Assembly (NCBI GenBank): GCA_023428695.1
Contig: JAEYWY010000021.1
Span: 47,315-111,314 of the forward strand
Direction of reading: 5' to 3'
From: Bacteroidota bacterium
GTDB lineage: Bacteria > Bacteroidota > Bacteroidia > Cytophagales > Cyclobacteriaceae
Length of the DNA stretch: 64,000 bases
Shown here: in pieces, positions 50,027 through 57,988 of the stretch
Position numbering within the stretch: position 1 is the first letter of the stretch
Layout: each line of letters begins with the position of its first letter
Program-made: the position numbers and the translations under genes
Notes under the pieces: model-generated
The model's database searches: none
Seen by the model: the letters and a program-made list of their open reading frames with translations, nothing else
Told to the model about the DNA's origin: nothing

Positions 50027-50542
50027 CTACCGCTCGTCGATCTTCGTCTTAACTTTTTGCCAGTCCTTAATCTGCCAGAAAATTTTCCCTGTTGTAAGAT
50101 GGTTATTTATATCATCCACTATCCTGACCTCACAGGTTACGATGACAGAATCCTTCTCCTCAAGTGGAATATGAACATTTTGCCGCAGCCATTCGTCATC
50201 AACACCAAACTCGGCGAAAGCGTCAGTCTTGCCCTGATAGTGATAATCCATTTCGAGTCGTTGCATGATTAGCCGGTACTTCCGCGCATCAAGTTTGGAA
50301 ATAAGCATTAGTCCCGATGTAAATTCGGTCACGGTTGCCAGTGCACAGGCATGAAGCCCGCGAATGTGGTTAAGATTCCGTCGCCGGTAAGGAAGGCGAA
50401 CCCTGATCCGGTTTGTATCAACTTCAACAATCTCAAACCCGTGAGGCTTGTTGAATGGAATCATCCTGGCGAGCGCAAAATTGAGGACAAAACGGTAAAA
50501 CCTTGAATCTCTGGCTCGCGCAAGTATATTTTGAATCTCCAT
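50027..50542 (-). CDS. DUF4442 hotdog-fold thioesterase-like protein
   Basis: The 171-residue cytoplasmic protein has the DUF4442 pattern: an early helix (ILARARDSRFYRFVLNFALARM), PFNKPHGFEIVEV, then the hotdog RRNLNHIRGLHACALATVTEFTSGLML with the family H-x-x-G/A segment. Related YiiD C-terminal-type hotdog proteins cleave acyl thioesters. The ATG at 50542 is chosen over an upstream TTG at 50569. It heads the packed set DUF4442, Mpo1-like, GNAT-like, GT2, which suggests lipid or surface-glycan modification. It is divergent from the saccharopine dehydrogenase-like gene. Confidence 0.82.
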   Translation of the reverse strand: MEIQNILARARDSRFYRFVLNFALARMIPFNKPHGFEIVEVDTNRIRVRLPYRRRNLNHIRGLHACALATVTEFTSGLMLISKLDARKYRLIMQRLEMDYHYQGKTDAFAEFGVDDEWLRQNVHIPLEEKDSVIVTCEVRIVDDINNHLTTGKIFWQIKDWQKVKTKIDER

Positions 50543-50627
50543 CCCACTGAATTTGATGGAAAATAACACTTATTCTTGTATTTGAGTTGGGTGATTCACT
50601 AGTATCGCATTTCACTGAAGGAAATCT

Positions 50628-51752
50628 ATGAAACGAGTTCTTGTTCTTGGAGCCGGTCTTGTCGGAAAAGCAATCGCACTCGACCTGCGCAGCGCTTTCA
50701 ACGTGACATCGGCGGATATCAATACTGATGCGCTTGCCGCACTTGAATCTCAGGGAGTCCAAACCATTCAAACCGACCTGAAAGACATTGGAAAACTAAA
50801 GCGAATTGTATCCGACTTTGATCTGATCATCGGTGCCGTACCGGGGTTCATGGGTTTCGCTACCGCTAAGGCTGTAATAGAATCCGGCAAGAACATGGTG
50901 GACATTTCATTTTTCCCGGAAGACCCATTTGAGCTCGACGATCTCGCAAAAATGCATAACGTAACCGTTGTGACTGACTGTGGCGTTGCACCGGGAATGG
51001 GCAATATCATTCTTGGATTTCACAACAAGACGATGCAGGTTACCGACTATGAATGTCTCGTTGGTGGCCTTCCGATTGTGCGGGAATGGCCGTGGGAATA
51101 CAGGGCAGTCTTCTCACCAATTGACGTTATTGAAGAATATGTACGACCCGCGAGGTATGTCCAGAATGGTGCGTTGATAGTGCGTGAGGCTCTCTCTGAT
51201 GCCGAACTCGTCCACTTTCCTGAAGTGGGCACCCTGGAGTCCTGGAATTCGGATGGTTTGCGGACACTTATCCGAACCATGCCAAAAATCCCTAATATGA
51301 TTGAAAAGACACTGCGATACCCGGGCACGATACGTTACCTCCAGGTATTGCGGGAAACCGGTTTCTTTTCTTATGATGAAATCGACGTCAATGGAAAGAC
51401 GATCCGGCCAATCGACCTGACGGCGCGGTTACTCTTCCCGCAATGGCAGCTCAAGAAAGGCGAGCGGGAGTTCACTGTAATGCGAATCCGGATCAAAGGC
51501 GTTGAGGAGGGTGAAACGTGCTCCTACCAATACGACGTACTGGACAACACCGATGCTGAAACCGGCACATTGTCAATGGCAAGGACCACCGGGTTTACGT
51601 GTACTGCTGCGGCTCACCTGGTAGCCGATGGCAGGTACGACCGGAAAGGAATCTCGCCGCCGGAGTACCTGGGCGAGGACCCTGCACATTTCCAATTCAT
51701 TATTGAATACCTCGAAAATAGAGGGGTGAAGTACCATGTGACCCGCATTTAG
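50628..51752 (+). CDS. Saccharopine dehydrogenase-like oxidoreductase
   Basis: The 374-residue protein begins MKRVLVLGAGLVGKAIALDL (NAD(P) Rossmann loop) and has VVTDCGVAPGMGNIILG and LVGGLPIVREWPWEYRAVFSPIDVIEEYV, typical of the saccharopine dehydrogenase domain family. A late TVMRIRIKGVEEGE and TSxxTCTAAAHLV-like stretch (TTGFTCTAAAHLVADG) closes the fold. It is shorter than the first relative at 16366-17694, which has a larger C-terminal part. Substrate is not shown; a lysine-breakdown or polyamine-type (carboxynorspermidine synthase-like) role is possible. nhaC follows 55 bp later. Confidence 0.82.
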   Translation: MKRVLVLGAGLVGKAIALDLRSAFNVTSADINTDALAALESQGVQTIQTDLKDIGKLKRIVSDFDLIIGAVPGFMGFATAKAVIESGKNMVDISFFPEDPFELDDLAKMHNVTVVTDCGVAPGMGNIILGFHNKTMQVTDYECLVGGLPIVREWPWEYRAVFSPIDVIEEYVRPARYVQNGALIVREALSDAELVHFPEVGTLESWNSDGLRTLIRTMPKIPNMIEKTLRYPGTIRYLQVLRETGFFSYDEIDVNGKTIRPIDLTARLLFPQWQLKKGEREFTVMRIRIKGVEEGETCSYQYDVLDNTDAETGTLSMARTTGFTCTAAAHLVADGRYDRKGISPPEYLGEDPAHFQFIIEYLENRGVKYHVTRI

Positions 51753-51807
51753 CACGCGAATCTCTTGACAAATATGCCTATCTTACCCGCTTTTAACTGC
51801 CGCTGAC

Positions 51808-53316
51808 ATGACTGTTGACAAGAAACAGCCCACCTTGATCCAGGCTCTCATCCCGATTATTGTCTTGATCTTTTTGTTGACGATCAATGTCGTGGTGCTG
51901 GGTGTAGACGCGATAAGTGGAGCGAACCAGATTGCACTGTTACTCGCGGCGGCCGTTGCAGGAGTGATATCGTTCCGGCTGGGGTATTCATGGCAGGAAA
52001 TCGAAGCCAGCATTGTGCGAAGTATCAGTTCGGCTATGGCTGCTATGCTGATTCTCCTTGCAATAGGTTCTCTGTCGGGTACGTGGCTGCTGAGTGGTAT
52101 CGTTCCGGCGATGATCTATTATGGTCTCAAGATCCTGAATCCCGTGATCATTCTTTTCGCCGCATGCGTTGTGTGTGCGATTGTCTCGCTGGCAACGGGT
52201 AGTTCCTGGTCCACCATAGCCACGGTGGGTATAGCGCTACTTGGAATCGGTAAAGCTATGGACGTTCACGAGGGTGTTATCGCGGGTGCTATCATTTCAG
52301 GTGCATACTTCGGTGATAAGATGTCTCCGCTTTCGGACACTACAAACCTGGCACCTGCAATGGCAGGAACGGATTTGTTCACACATATCCGCTACATGGT
52401 TTATACAACGGCACCGACGCTGGCTATTACGCTGATCATCTTCCTGGTGTGGGGATTCACGCTGGACACACCAGCCGAAGCCACGGATTCGTCAGCAGTG
52501 CTTGGTGCCATAGAGAGTTCGTTTAACCTGAATCCGTTGCTTTTTCTCGTTCCGGTCATCGTCATTATTCTGATTATCAAACGTGTCCCGGCACTTCCTG
52601 CTTTATTGATCGGCGCATTACTCGGCGGTGTTTTCGGCATCATCTTTCAGCCGCAGGTGATCGAACAAATTGCCCGTGAATCAATCATGCAGAAATTTTC
52701 AGGAGAAGAGGCAGTGCGTGAAGTTGCAATCATCGAAAGTAATTACATAAAAGCCTCTTTTATTTCAGTGATGAATGCCATGACTACGACGATCGGCATT
52801 CAAACCGACAACGCAATGATTACTGACCTCCTTCAGGCAAAGGGCATGGGCGGTATGCTGAATACCATCTGGCTGATCCTTTGCGCCATGATTTTCGGCG
52901 GAGTAATGGAGTCGTCGATGCTTCTTCACCGCATCGCAGCATTTGTTATTCAACGTGCGCATAGTACGGGATCGCTGGTTTTGTCAACGACTGCGACGTG
53001 TATCTTTTTTAATACCACAGCATCGGATCAATATATGGCAATCGCCGTTCCGGGAAGAATGTTCTCAAATACATTCAGGGCACGCGGACTAAAACCTGAA
53101 GTTTTAAGTCGCACCCTCGAAGACTCCGCGACGGTAACATCGGTACTGGTCCCATGGAATACATGTGGCGCAACGCAGTCCAGTGTACTCGGAGTCGCAA
53201 CGGCAGTCTACGCGCCATACACATTTTTTTGTTTAATTAGTCCTGTAATGACCGTGTTGCAGGCTTACCTAAATTTCAGGATACGGAGATTCGATGACAG
53301 GGAAAGGACCAAATGA
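51808..53316 (+). CDS. nhaC: Na+/H+ antiporter, NhaC family
   Basis: The 502-residue membrane protein has about ten to twelve segments and the NhaC hallmarks: QALIPIIVLIFLLTINVVVLGVDA, YYGLKILNPVIILFAACVVCAIVSLATGSSWSTIATVGIALLGIG, GAIISGAYFGDKMSPLSDTTNLAPAMAG, then SLVLSTTATCIFFNTTASDQYMAIAVPGRMF and VLVPWNTCGATQSSVLGVAT. It exchanges sodium for protons and would aid pH and salt homeostasis. Amino-acid exchange is known for some NhaC relatives. Its end overlaps the exonuclease gene by 23 bp. Confidence 0.92.
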   Translation: MTVDKKQPTLIQALIPIIVLIFLLTINVVVLGVDAISGANQIALLLAAAVAGVISFRLGYSWQEIEASIVRSISSAMAAMLILLAIGSLSGTWLLSGIVPAMIYYGLKILNPVIILFAACVVCAIVSLATGSSWSTIATVGIALLGIGKAMDVHEGVIAGAIISGAYFGDKMSPLSDTTNLAPAMAGTDLFTHIRYMVYTTAPTLAITLIIFLVWGFTLDTPAEATDSSAVLGAIESSFNLNPLLFLVPVIVIILIIKRVPALPALLIGALLGGVFGIIFQPQVIEQIARESIMQKFSGEEAVREVAIIESNYIKASFISVMNAMTTTIGIQTDNAMITDLLQAKGMGGMLNTIWLILCAMIFGGVMESSMLLHRIAAFVIQRAHSTGSLVLSTTATCIFFNTTASDQYMAIAVPGRMFSNTFRARGLKPEVLSRTLEDSATVTSVLVPWNTCGATQSSVLGVATAVYAPYTFFCLISPVMTVLQAYLNFRIRRFDDRERTK

Positions 53317-53911
53317 TAGCGACCAGAAGCTGACGATCAGCGCCGACGAGATTAACCTGCTTCCGCTAAAAGCGTTCGCCGGGAAAGTTCAGGTAATCAC
53401 TGAAGAAAAAAATCTCAACAAAGTCTACCAGGAAGTAGCGAAGCACAAAGTGGTAGGCTTCGACACTGAAACCCGACCCAGCTTCAAAAAAGGACAATCG
53501 TTTAAGGTAGCACTGCTTCAGCTCGCTATTCCTGATAAGGTGTTCCTCATAAGAACCCACCACACCGGCATAACCCAGCACCTAAGCGGAATTTTCGAAA
53601 ACGAATCAATCATCAAAGCCGGTGTCGCAATTCGCGATGACATCAAGGCTTTGCAGGGGCTTCGTCAATTTAGTCCTGCAGCCTTCATCGACCTTTCCAT
53701 CATGGCACGCCAAGCCGGTTTGCAGGTTGAAAGCGTTAAGAAGCTCACGGCCCTTATCCTTGGATTCCGAATTTCAAAAAGCGCGCAAACATCAAACTGG
53801 GAAGCATCTACATTGACCGAGAAACAAATCGAGTACGCCGCTACCGATGCATGGGTGTGCCTGCGGCTTTACGAGCGACTTCGCGGCATGCTTCCTCAGA
53901 CAGACATTTAG
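53294..53911 (+). CDS. RNase D-like 3'-5' exonuclease domain protein
   Basis: The 205-residue protein is a single DEDDy exonuclease domain. Catalytic acids: VVGFDTETRPSFKKGQ (D-x-E), IKAGVAIRDDIKALQGL (second Asp), and YAATDAWVCLRLYE (Y-x-x-x-D). It lacks the HRDC domains of full RNase D, so it is more like the stand-alone WRN/RNase-D-domain proteins found in many Bacteroidota. Substrate, RNA or DNA, is not known. It overlaps nhaC at its start by 23 bp, so it is probably cotranscribed, and the OmpA gene at its end by 4 bp. Confidence 0.9.
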   Translation: MTGKGPNDSDQKLTISADEINLLPLKAFAGKVQVITEEKNLNKVYQEVAKHKVVGFDTETRPSFKKGQSFKVALLQLAIPDKVFLIRTHHTGITQHLSGIFENESIIKAGVAIRDDIKALQGLRQFSPAAFIDLSIMARQAGLQVESVKKLTALILGFRISKSAQTSNWEASTLTEKQIEYAATDAWVCLRLYERLRGMLPQTDI

Positions 53912-54855
53912 TTTGATTCGAGAATCTTGAACAATTCGTCAAGATTTGGCGTAATGATAATTTCCGTGCGCCTGTTCTTCTGTTTGTTCTGTGGGGTATC
54001 GTTTGACGCAAGAGGCATGTATTCTGACCTGCCCGATGCGGTGATTTGTTTCGGCGACACGCCAGCCTTAGTGAGGATACGCGTGATTGAAGTCGCACGC
54101 ATCACACTCAGATCCCAGTTGTCATTCATATACTGAGACTTCTTTGAAATCGGCACATTGTCGGTGTGCCCTTCGATCATAATGTTGATGTCATCCTGAT
54201 CTTTTATCGCTTTTGCAAGCTGCTGAAGGGCGCTGACGCCTTTCGTATCAACGGTCACGCTACCGGATCCGAAAAGTAACTGCTCAGCCAATGACACGTA
54301 AACTTTTCCGTTCTTGACAGTAACTGAAATATCGCTTTCCTTAAAATTCAAAAGTGCGGACGTTATTTTGCTCTTAATATCCTGTACAGCACGGTCCTTG
54401 TTCGCCAGGATCTGTTCCAGTTCCCGCACTTTCTTTTCGCGTTCACCGAGGCTATAGCTAAGCGAGTCATTCATACGTCGTGTTTTGTCCAGGTTCTCCT
54501 GTATCGCCAGTAGTTGCTCCTGCTGCTCCATCAAATCGCGGTTCATCTTGCCACTGCTCGCCACCAGATTCTTATACGTCGTCATAAGCTGTGAGTAGTC
54601 CTGCTCCAGCTGCGTGAGACGTTGTGAGTTGTTTCTCAGATCAATGCCAAGGTTTGTCGTATCCTGCTTCAGGCTGTCCAGCCTGGTCTGCAGATCAGTT
54701 ATCGCAACGCGTGCGCTAGTCAACTCCGATGAGCAGTCATTCAGATCTGCTTCCAGTCTCACCTTTTGTGCAAGCAACTCATCGTATTTCTTTTTAGAAA
54801 CGACACAGGAAGAAATAAGAAGAAAAAACACCGGAAGGAAATGAACCGCTTTCAT
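53908..54855 (-). CDS. OmpA-family lipoprotein with coiled coil
   Basis: The 315-residue protein has a lipoprotein signal (MKAVHFLPVFFLLISSC, lipid Cys at 17), a coiled-coil region about 22-165 (EADLNDCSSELTSARVAITDL, NSQRLTQLEQDYSQLMTTY), and an OmpA/MotB-like C-terminal domain (about 190-310; INIMIEGHTDNVPISKKSQ, NDNWDLSVMRATSITRIL, ASGRSEYMPLASNDTPQNKQKNRRTEIII). It would anchor the outer membrane to peptidoglycan. The D-W-D-L-S and N-R-R-T-E motifs fit the MotB-like end. A longer frame to 54966 has no signal peptide at its start. It is convergent with the exonuclease gene. Confidence 0.88.
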   Translation of the reverse strand: MKAVHFLPVFFLLISSCVVSKKKYDELLAQKVRLEADLNDCSSELTSARVAITDLQTRLDSLKQDTTNLGIDLRNNSQRLTQLEQDYSQLMTTYKNLVASSGKMNRDLMEQQEQLLAIQENLDKTRRMNDSLSYSLGEREKKVRELEQILANKDRAVQDIKSKITSALLNFKESDISVTVKNGKVYVSLAEQLLFGSGSVTVDTKGVSALQQLAKAIKDQDDINIMIEGHTDNVPISKKSQYMNDNWDLSVMRATSITRILTKAGVSPKQITASGRSEYMPLASNDTPQNKQKNRRTEIIITPNLDELFKILESN

Positions 54856-55048
54856 GATAAAATTTTTTCTAAAAATAAATATTTCTGATCGATGCCAACC
54901 GTTTACCACGAAATTGTGTCGCCGTACTGTTTCAATTTTTTTTTCGAACAGATGCAACCAAAACATCGGGTAAATCCGTAAAAGCTACTATCTCAATTTT
55001 TCAGAGGTGAGCATTTTTTATCATCTAAAGTAAATCAAAAACTCTCGT

Positions 55049-56131
55049 ATGACAATCAAACGCAAACTGCTTGTAGCAGGCACATTCGCTTTGTCCTTTG
55101 GGTTGACATCCTGCGACGACGACGACAACAACAATGGTAGTCAGTTATCACGAAACGATGCAAAAACCGAAATCGCGGCATTTAACAACACTGCCAAAGG
55201 CAGCCTTCAGGATCTGGCCGACACTGACGGATTGCAGGCGGTAAAAGATTTTTTCCAACTTGTAAGTGAGGACGATCCATTTGGACGTATTGGAACGGAC
55301 GGAGGAAAAATCCGCACCTACCTTCGTGACAAGGGCAAAGAATTCAAATCGGTTTTTCTCCCTGCCGGCGTGCTAAAAGGCCGCGTCGGTGAGGACGAAG
55401 GATTTGATTTCGAAGCGAATAAGGGCGAATACAGCTGGGACGAAGAAGCCGGTGAATTCGTATTCACTGGTGAATCAAATGCCATATCAATTTTCTTCCC
55501 AACAGATGGGTCAGTAGAAAACATCGCCGAACTCCGGATCAGCGCGTATGAAGAAGTCGCGGTAGTCGATGAGTTCGGAGATACCAATTACCAACCCGTA
55601 ACACTGATCGCGTCCGTATTCGTGGATCAAACGCAGGTAGCGCAGCTTGATCTGGATATGGATTATGATGAAGACGGATTCCCGATAACCGCTGATGTTT
55701 CATTGTTTGTTGATCCGTTCACAGCTTCATTTGGTATCGACGCATCAGGAGCAACTTCGTCAACGGTTTACGCATCGCTGAAGGAAGGACAGGAGTCATT
55801 GACAGCGGCATCACTAACCCTGAAATATACTGACGCAAGCAAGAACGAAGAAAGTGTTTCGGCTGTCGAAGGATACGTACAAGTTAAGAACCTTAAGCTT
55901 CAGGGATCAATTGACCTGTTGTCAACGAGTACAGACTTCAACGATTTTGTCAAGCTTTCACTATACGCCAATGGCAAGAAAGCCGGAGACATCGTTTTCG
56001 AAACTGTCAATGGTCAGCAAATTCCTTTCATCAAATATGCCGATGGCAGCGAGGAATCGCTCGAAGATTTACTTGAGCCTGTGATCGACGAATTCAATGA
56101 GTTGGCTGGCGACATCAACACAAATGGGTAA
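55049..56131 (+). CDS. Unknown secreted or lipid-anchored acidic protein
   Basis: The 360-residue protein starts MTIKRKLLVAGTFALSFGLTSC with a lipobox-like end (GLTSC, Cys at about 22) followed by DDDDNNNG. The rest is acidic and beta-rich: GSLQDLADTDGLQAVKDFFQL, DFEANKGEYSWDEEAGEFVFTG, FVDQTQVAQLDLDMDYDEDGFPI, SLTLKYTDAS and FETVNGQQIPFIKYADGSEESLEDLLEPV. DxDxDG-like stretches might bind calcium (DMDYDEDGF). No known domain is recognised. It is a single-gene unit ended by the terminator at 56157-56188. Confidence 0.7.
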   Translation: MTIKRKLLVAGTFALSFGLTSCDDDDNNNGSQLSRNDAKTEIAAFNNTAKGSLQDLADTDGLQAVKDFFQLVSEDDPFGRIGTDGGKIRTYLRDKGKEFKSVFLPAGVLKGRVGEDEGFDFEANKGEYSWDEEAGEFVFTGESNAISIFFPTDGSVENIAELRISAYEEVAVVDEFGDTNYQPVTLIASVFVDQTQVAQLDLDMDYDEDGFPITADVSLFVDPFTASFGIDASGATSSTVYASLKEGQESLTAASLTLKYTDASKNEESVSAVEGYVQVKNLKLQGSIDLLSTSTDFNDFVKLSLYANGKKAGDIVFETVNGQQIPFIKYADGSEESLEDLLEPVIDEFNELAGDINTNG

Positions 56132-56156
56132 TTACCCTCAGTGTTTGACTAAGAGG

Positions 56157-56188
56157 AAAGGCTGCTGATAAGGTAGTCTTTCTTTTTT
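56157..56188 (+). terminator. Rho-independent terminator
   Basis: A 9-bp stem AAAGGCTGC/GTAGTCTTT (56157-56165 with 56173-56181, two G-U pairs, 7-nt loop) is followed by CTTTTTTAT. It ends the unknown lipoprotein gene 25 bp after its stop. Confidence 0.7.
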
Positions 56189-56252
56189 ATTGGGAAGCTT
56201 GGTTAACTGAACAAAATCATTGAACTTGGAAAAACAGCAAACACATCTTATC

Positions 56253-57113
56253 ATGAAAGGAATGCTTAAAGAGGATAGCCTGAAGGGCAGGACAATTATC
56301 GTCACGGGTGGTGGGACCGGATTAGGTCGCTCAATGAGCAAATACTTTCTGGAGCTCGGCGCCAACGTAGTGATTACAAGTCGCAAACTGGACGTCCTTG
56401 AAAAAACAGCAAAGGAACTCTCGGCCGAAACCGGAGGTAAGGTCCTGCCAGTAGCCTGTGACATTCGCAAGTATGATGAGATTGAGCAGTTGATGAAACG
56501 TGTTGAAGCTGAATTTGGTCAGCTTCACGCAGTACTAAACAACGCCGCAGGAAATTTTATCAGTCCTACGGAACGCCTTTCACATCGTGCTTTCGACATC
56601 GTAGTTGATATCGTTCTCAAGGGAACCTATTATATGACCCTTGCTGCAGGCAAGAACTGGATAAACAATAAACAGCCCGGCGTTTTTCTGAACATAGTAA
56701 CCACGTATGCCTGGACCGGGTCTGGTTATGTTGTTCCATCCGCCTGTGGTAAGGCCGGTGTATTAGCGCTTACGCGTTCGCTGGCTGTGGAATGGGCAAA
56801 GTACAACATCAGGTGTAATGCTATTGCACCCGGACCGTTCCCGACCGAAGGAGCATGGAGTCGTCTCCTTCCCGGAGATCTTGCCAGTAAATTCGATCCC
56901 TCACAACGAATACCATTAAAACGGGTTGGCGATCACCAGGAACTTGCGAACCTCGCGGCGTACCTGCTATCTGATTTTTCCGGCTACATCACCGGCGAAG
57001 TCATTACCATTGATGGCGGTGAGTGGCTCAGAAACGGCGGCGAGTTCAGCCACCTTGAAATGGTGCCTAATGAAATGTGGGACATGCTTGAAAAAATGCG
57101 CGGCAAGGGCTGA
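56253..57113 (+). CDS. SDR reductase, 2,4-dienoyl-CoA reductase-like
   Basis: From the ATG at 56253 (56262 possible) the protein is 286 residues. The cofactor loop is IVTGGGTGLGRSMSKYFLEL, the NNAAGNF motif is present, and the active site is SGYVVPSACGKAGVLALTRSL: the usual Tyr-x-x-x-Lys is replaced by Ser-x-x-x-Lys, as in 2,4-dienoyl-CoA reductases (DECR), with the nearby Tyr earlier. The late PFPTEGAWSRL and GYITGEVITIDGGEWL match that branch. It reduces dienoyl-CoA in unsaturated fatty-acid breakdown using NADPH. Its stop abuts the convergent outer-membrane protein gene. Confidence 0.88.
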   Translation: MKGMLKEDSLKGRTIIVTGGGTGLGRSMSKYFLELGANVVITSRKLDVLEKTAKELSAETGGKVLPVACDIRKYDEIEQLMKRVEAEFGQLHAVLNNAAGNFISPTERLSHRAFDIVVDIVLKGTYYMTLAAGKNWINNKQPGVFLNIVTTYAWTGSGYVVPSACGKAGVLALTRSLAVEWAKYNIRCNAIAPGPFPTEGAWSRLLPGDLASKFDPSQRIPLKRVGDHQELANLAAYLLSDFSGYITGEVITIDGGEWLRNGGEFSHLEMVPNEMWDMLEKMRGKG

Positions 57114-57854
57114 TCAGAATATGTAAGCTCCGATCTGAATCTGAATCATATTCGTTGAAGTGTGTCCCTGTTCGTACGACACAAACCCGTTATCAACCAA
57201 CAATGATCCTCTTTTTACGTGAGTCATCTTGTCACCCCAAACATAAGCGATGCGAATTGAGAAAGACGCCTTCCCGGTGTAATTGCCGTCTTCGTCGAGG
57301 GAATATCGTTTTGTAAAGAAACCAAGACCTGCTCCGAAACTGAGCCCGGTATCCGTGGCGTTATTGATTACTTCAGGTTGAGCGTCATCGATGAGTGTTT
57401 CGAGTGCATTCTTATCAATCTTGGTCCTGGCGTTCATGATTTTGAACCCAAGCATACCATCGACAAAAATGTTAAAGCCATCTTTCTTTAATGGAATTAG
57501 TCGTGCCATTCCGTTTACACCATAGTAATTGAAAGAAGTCTTGTACGGTGGCGCGTCGTCTGTTCCGGGAATTTTGTCCCTTCCGAAATACAAATACTGC
57601 GCCCCGCCCCCAATATAAATAGGCGACCACTTTCGTTTTCCGAATGGATTAGCGAGGACATGGAGGTCAAGGCCCATACCCAAACCTCCTTTGCCGTTGT
57701 CGACGGCATCCTTGAACGGACCGGATGGAATCGCAAAACTCGCATATACACCTCCATGTAGTGGACTTAACTCTTCCTGTGCTTTAAGGGAATGGCTGAC
57801 GAGAAAGAGTGACGCCGCCAAAAAGCCTGTCACGGTAGTGCGCAACTGAGTCAT
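57114..57854 (-). CDS. Outer-membrane beta-barrel protein, unknown function
   Basis: The 246-residue protein has a signal peptide (MTQLRTTVTGFLAASLFLVSHSLKAQ) and alternating beta-strands: GGVYASFAIPSGPFKDAV, GLGMGLDLHVLANPFGKRKWSPIYIGGGAQYLYFG, YYGVNGMARLIPLKKDGFNIFVDGMLGFKI, GLSFGAGLGFFTKRYSL and FSIRIAYVWGD, ending IQIGAYIF. The pattern fits a porin-like or OmpX-type barrel. The ALETLIDDAQPEVINNA loop is helical. No family name fits with confidence. It is divergent from bioF and meets the SDR gene stop to stop. Confidence 0.75.
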   Translation of the reverse strand: MTQLRTTVTGFLAASLFLVSHSLKAQEELSPLHGGVYASFAIPSGPFKDAVDNGKGGLGMGLDLHVLANPFGKRKWSPIYIGGGAQYLYFGRDKIPGTDDAPPYKTSFNYYGVNGMARLIPLKKDGFNIFVDGMLGFKIMNARTKIDKNALETLIDDAQPEVINNATDTGLSFGAGLGFFTKRYSLDEDGNYTGKASFSIRIAYVWGDKMTHVKRGSLLVDNGFVSYEQGHTSTNMIQIQIGAYIF

Positions 57855-57977
57855 ACGATTTGATCTTTGGGGTTAGGAGTGTCGAACTCGCAACCAAAAT
57901 TAAGCCAGAAACGAGAAACAACTGTTACCCGGCAACAAAAACGTTCATCAAACTGCGGGGTTCACCTGCCTGGGGAT

Positions 57978-57985
57978 TAATTTTG
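57978..57985 (+). promoter_or_regulatory. TAnnTTTG box immediately before bioF
   Basis: TAATTTTG ends 3 nt before the bioF ATG. It is an exact -7 consensus and supports this start codon; the upstream frame extension does not resemble BioF. Confidence 0.4.
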
Positions 57986-57988
57986 AGC

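Noticed and set aside
57860..57988. 43-codon N-terminal extension of BioF
   Set aside because: It is not conserved in BioF and lies upstream of the predicted promoter box.
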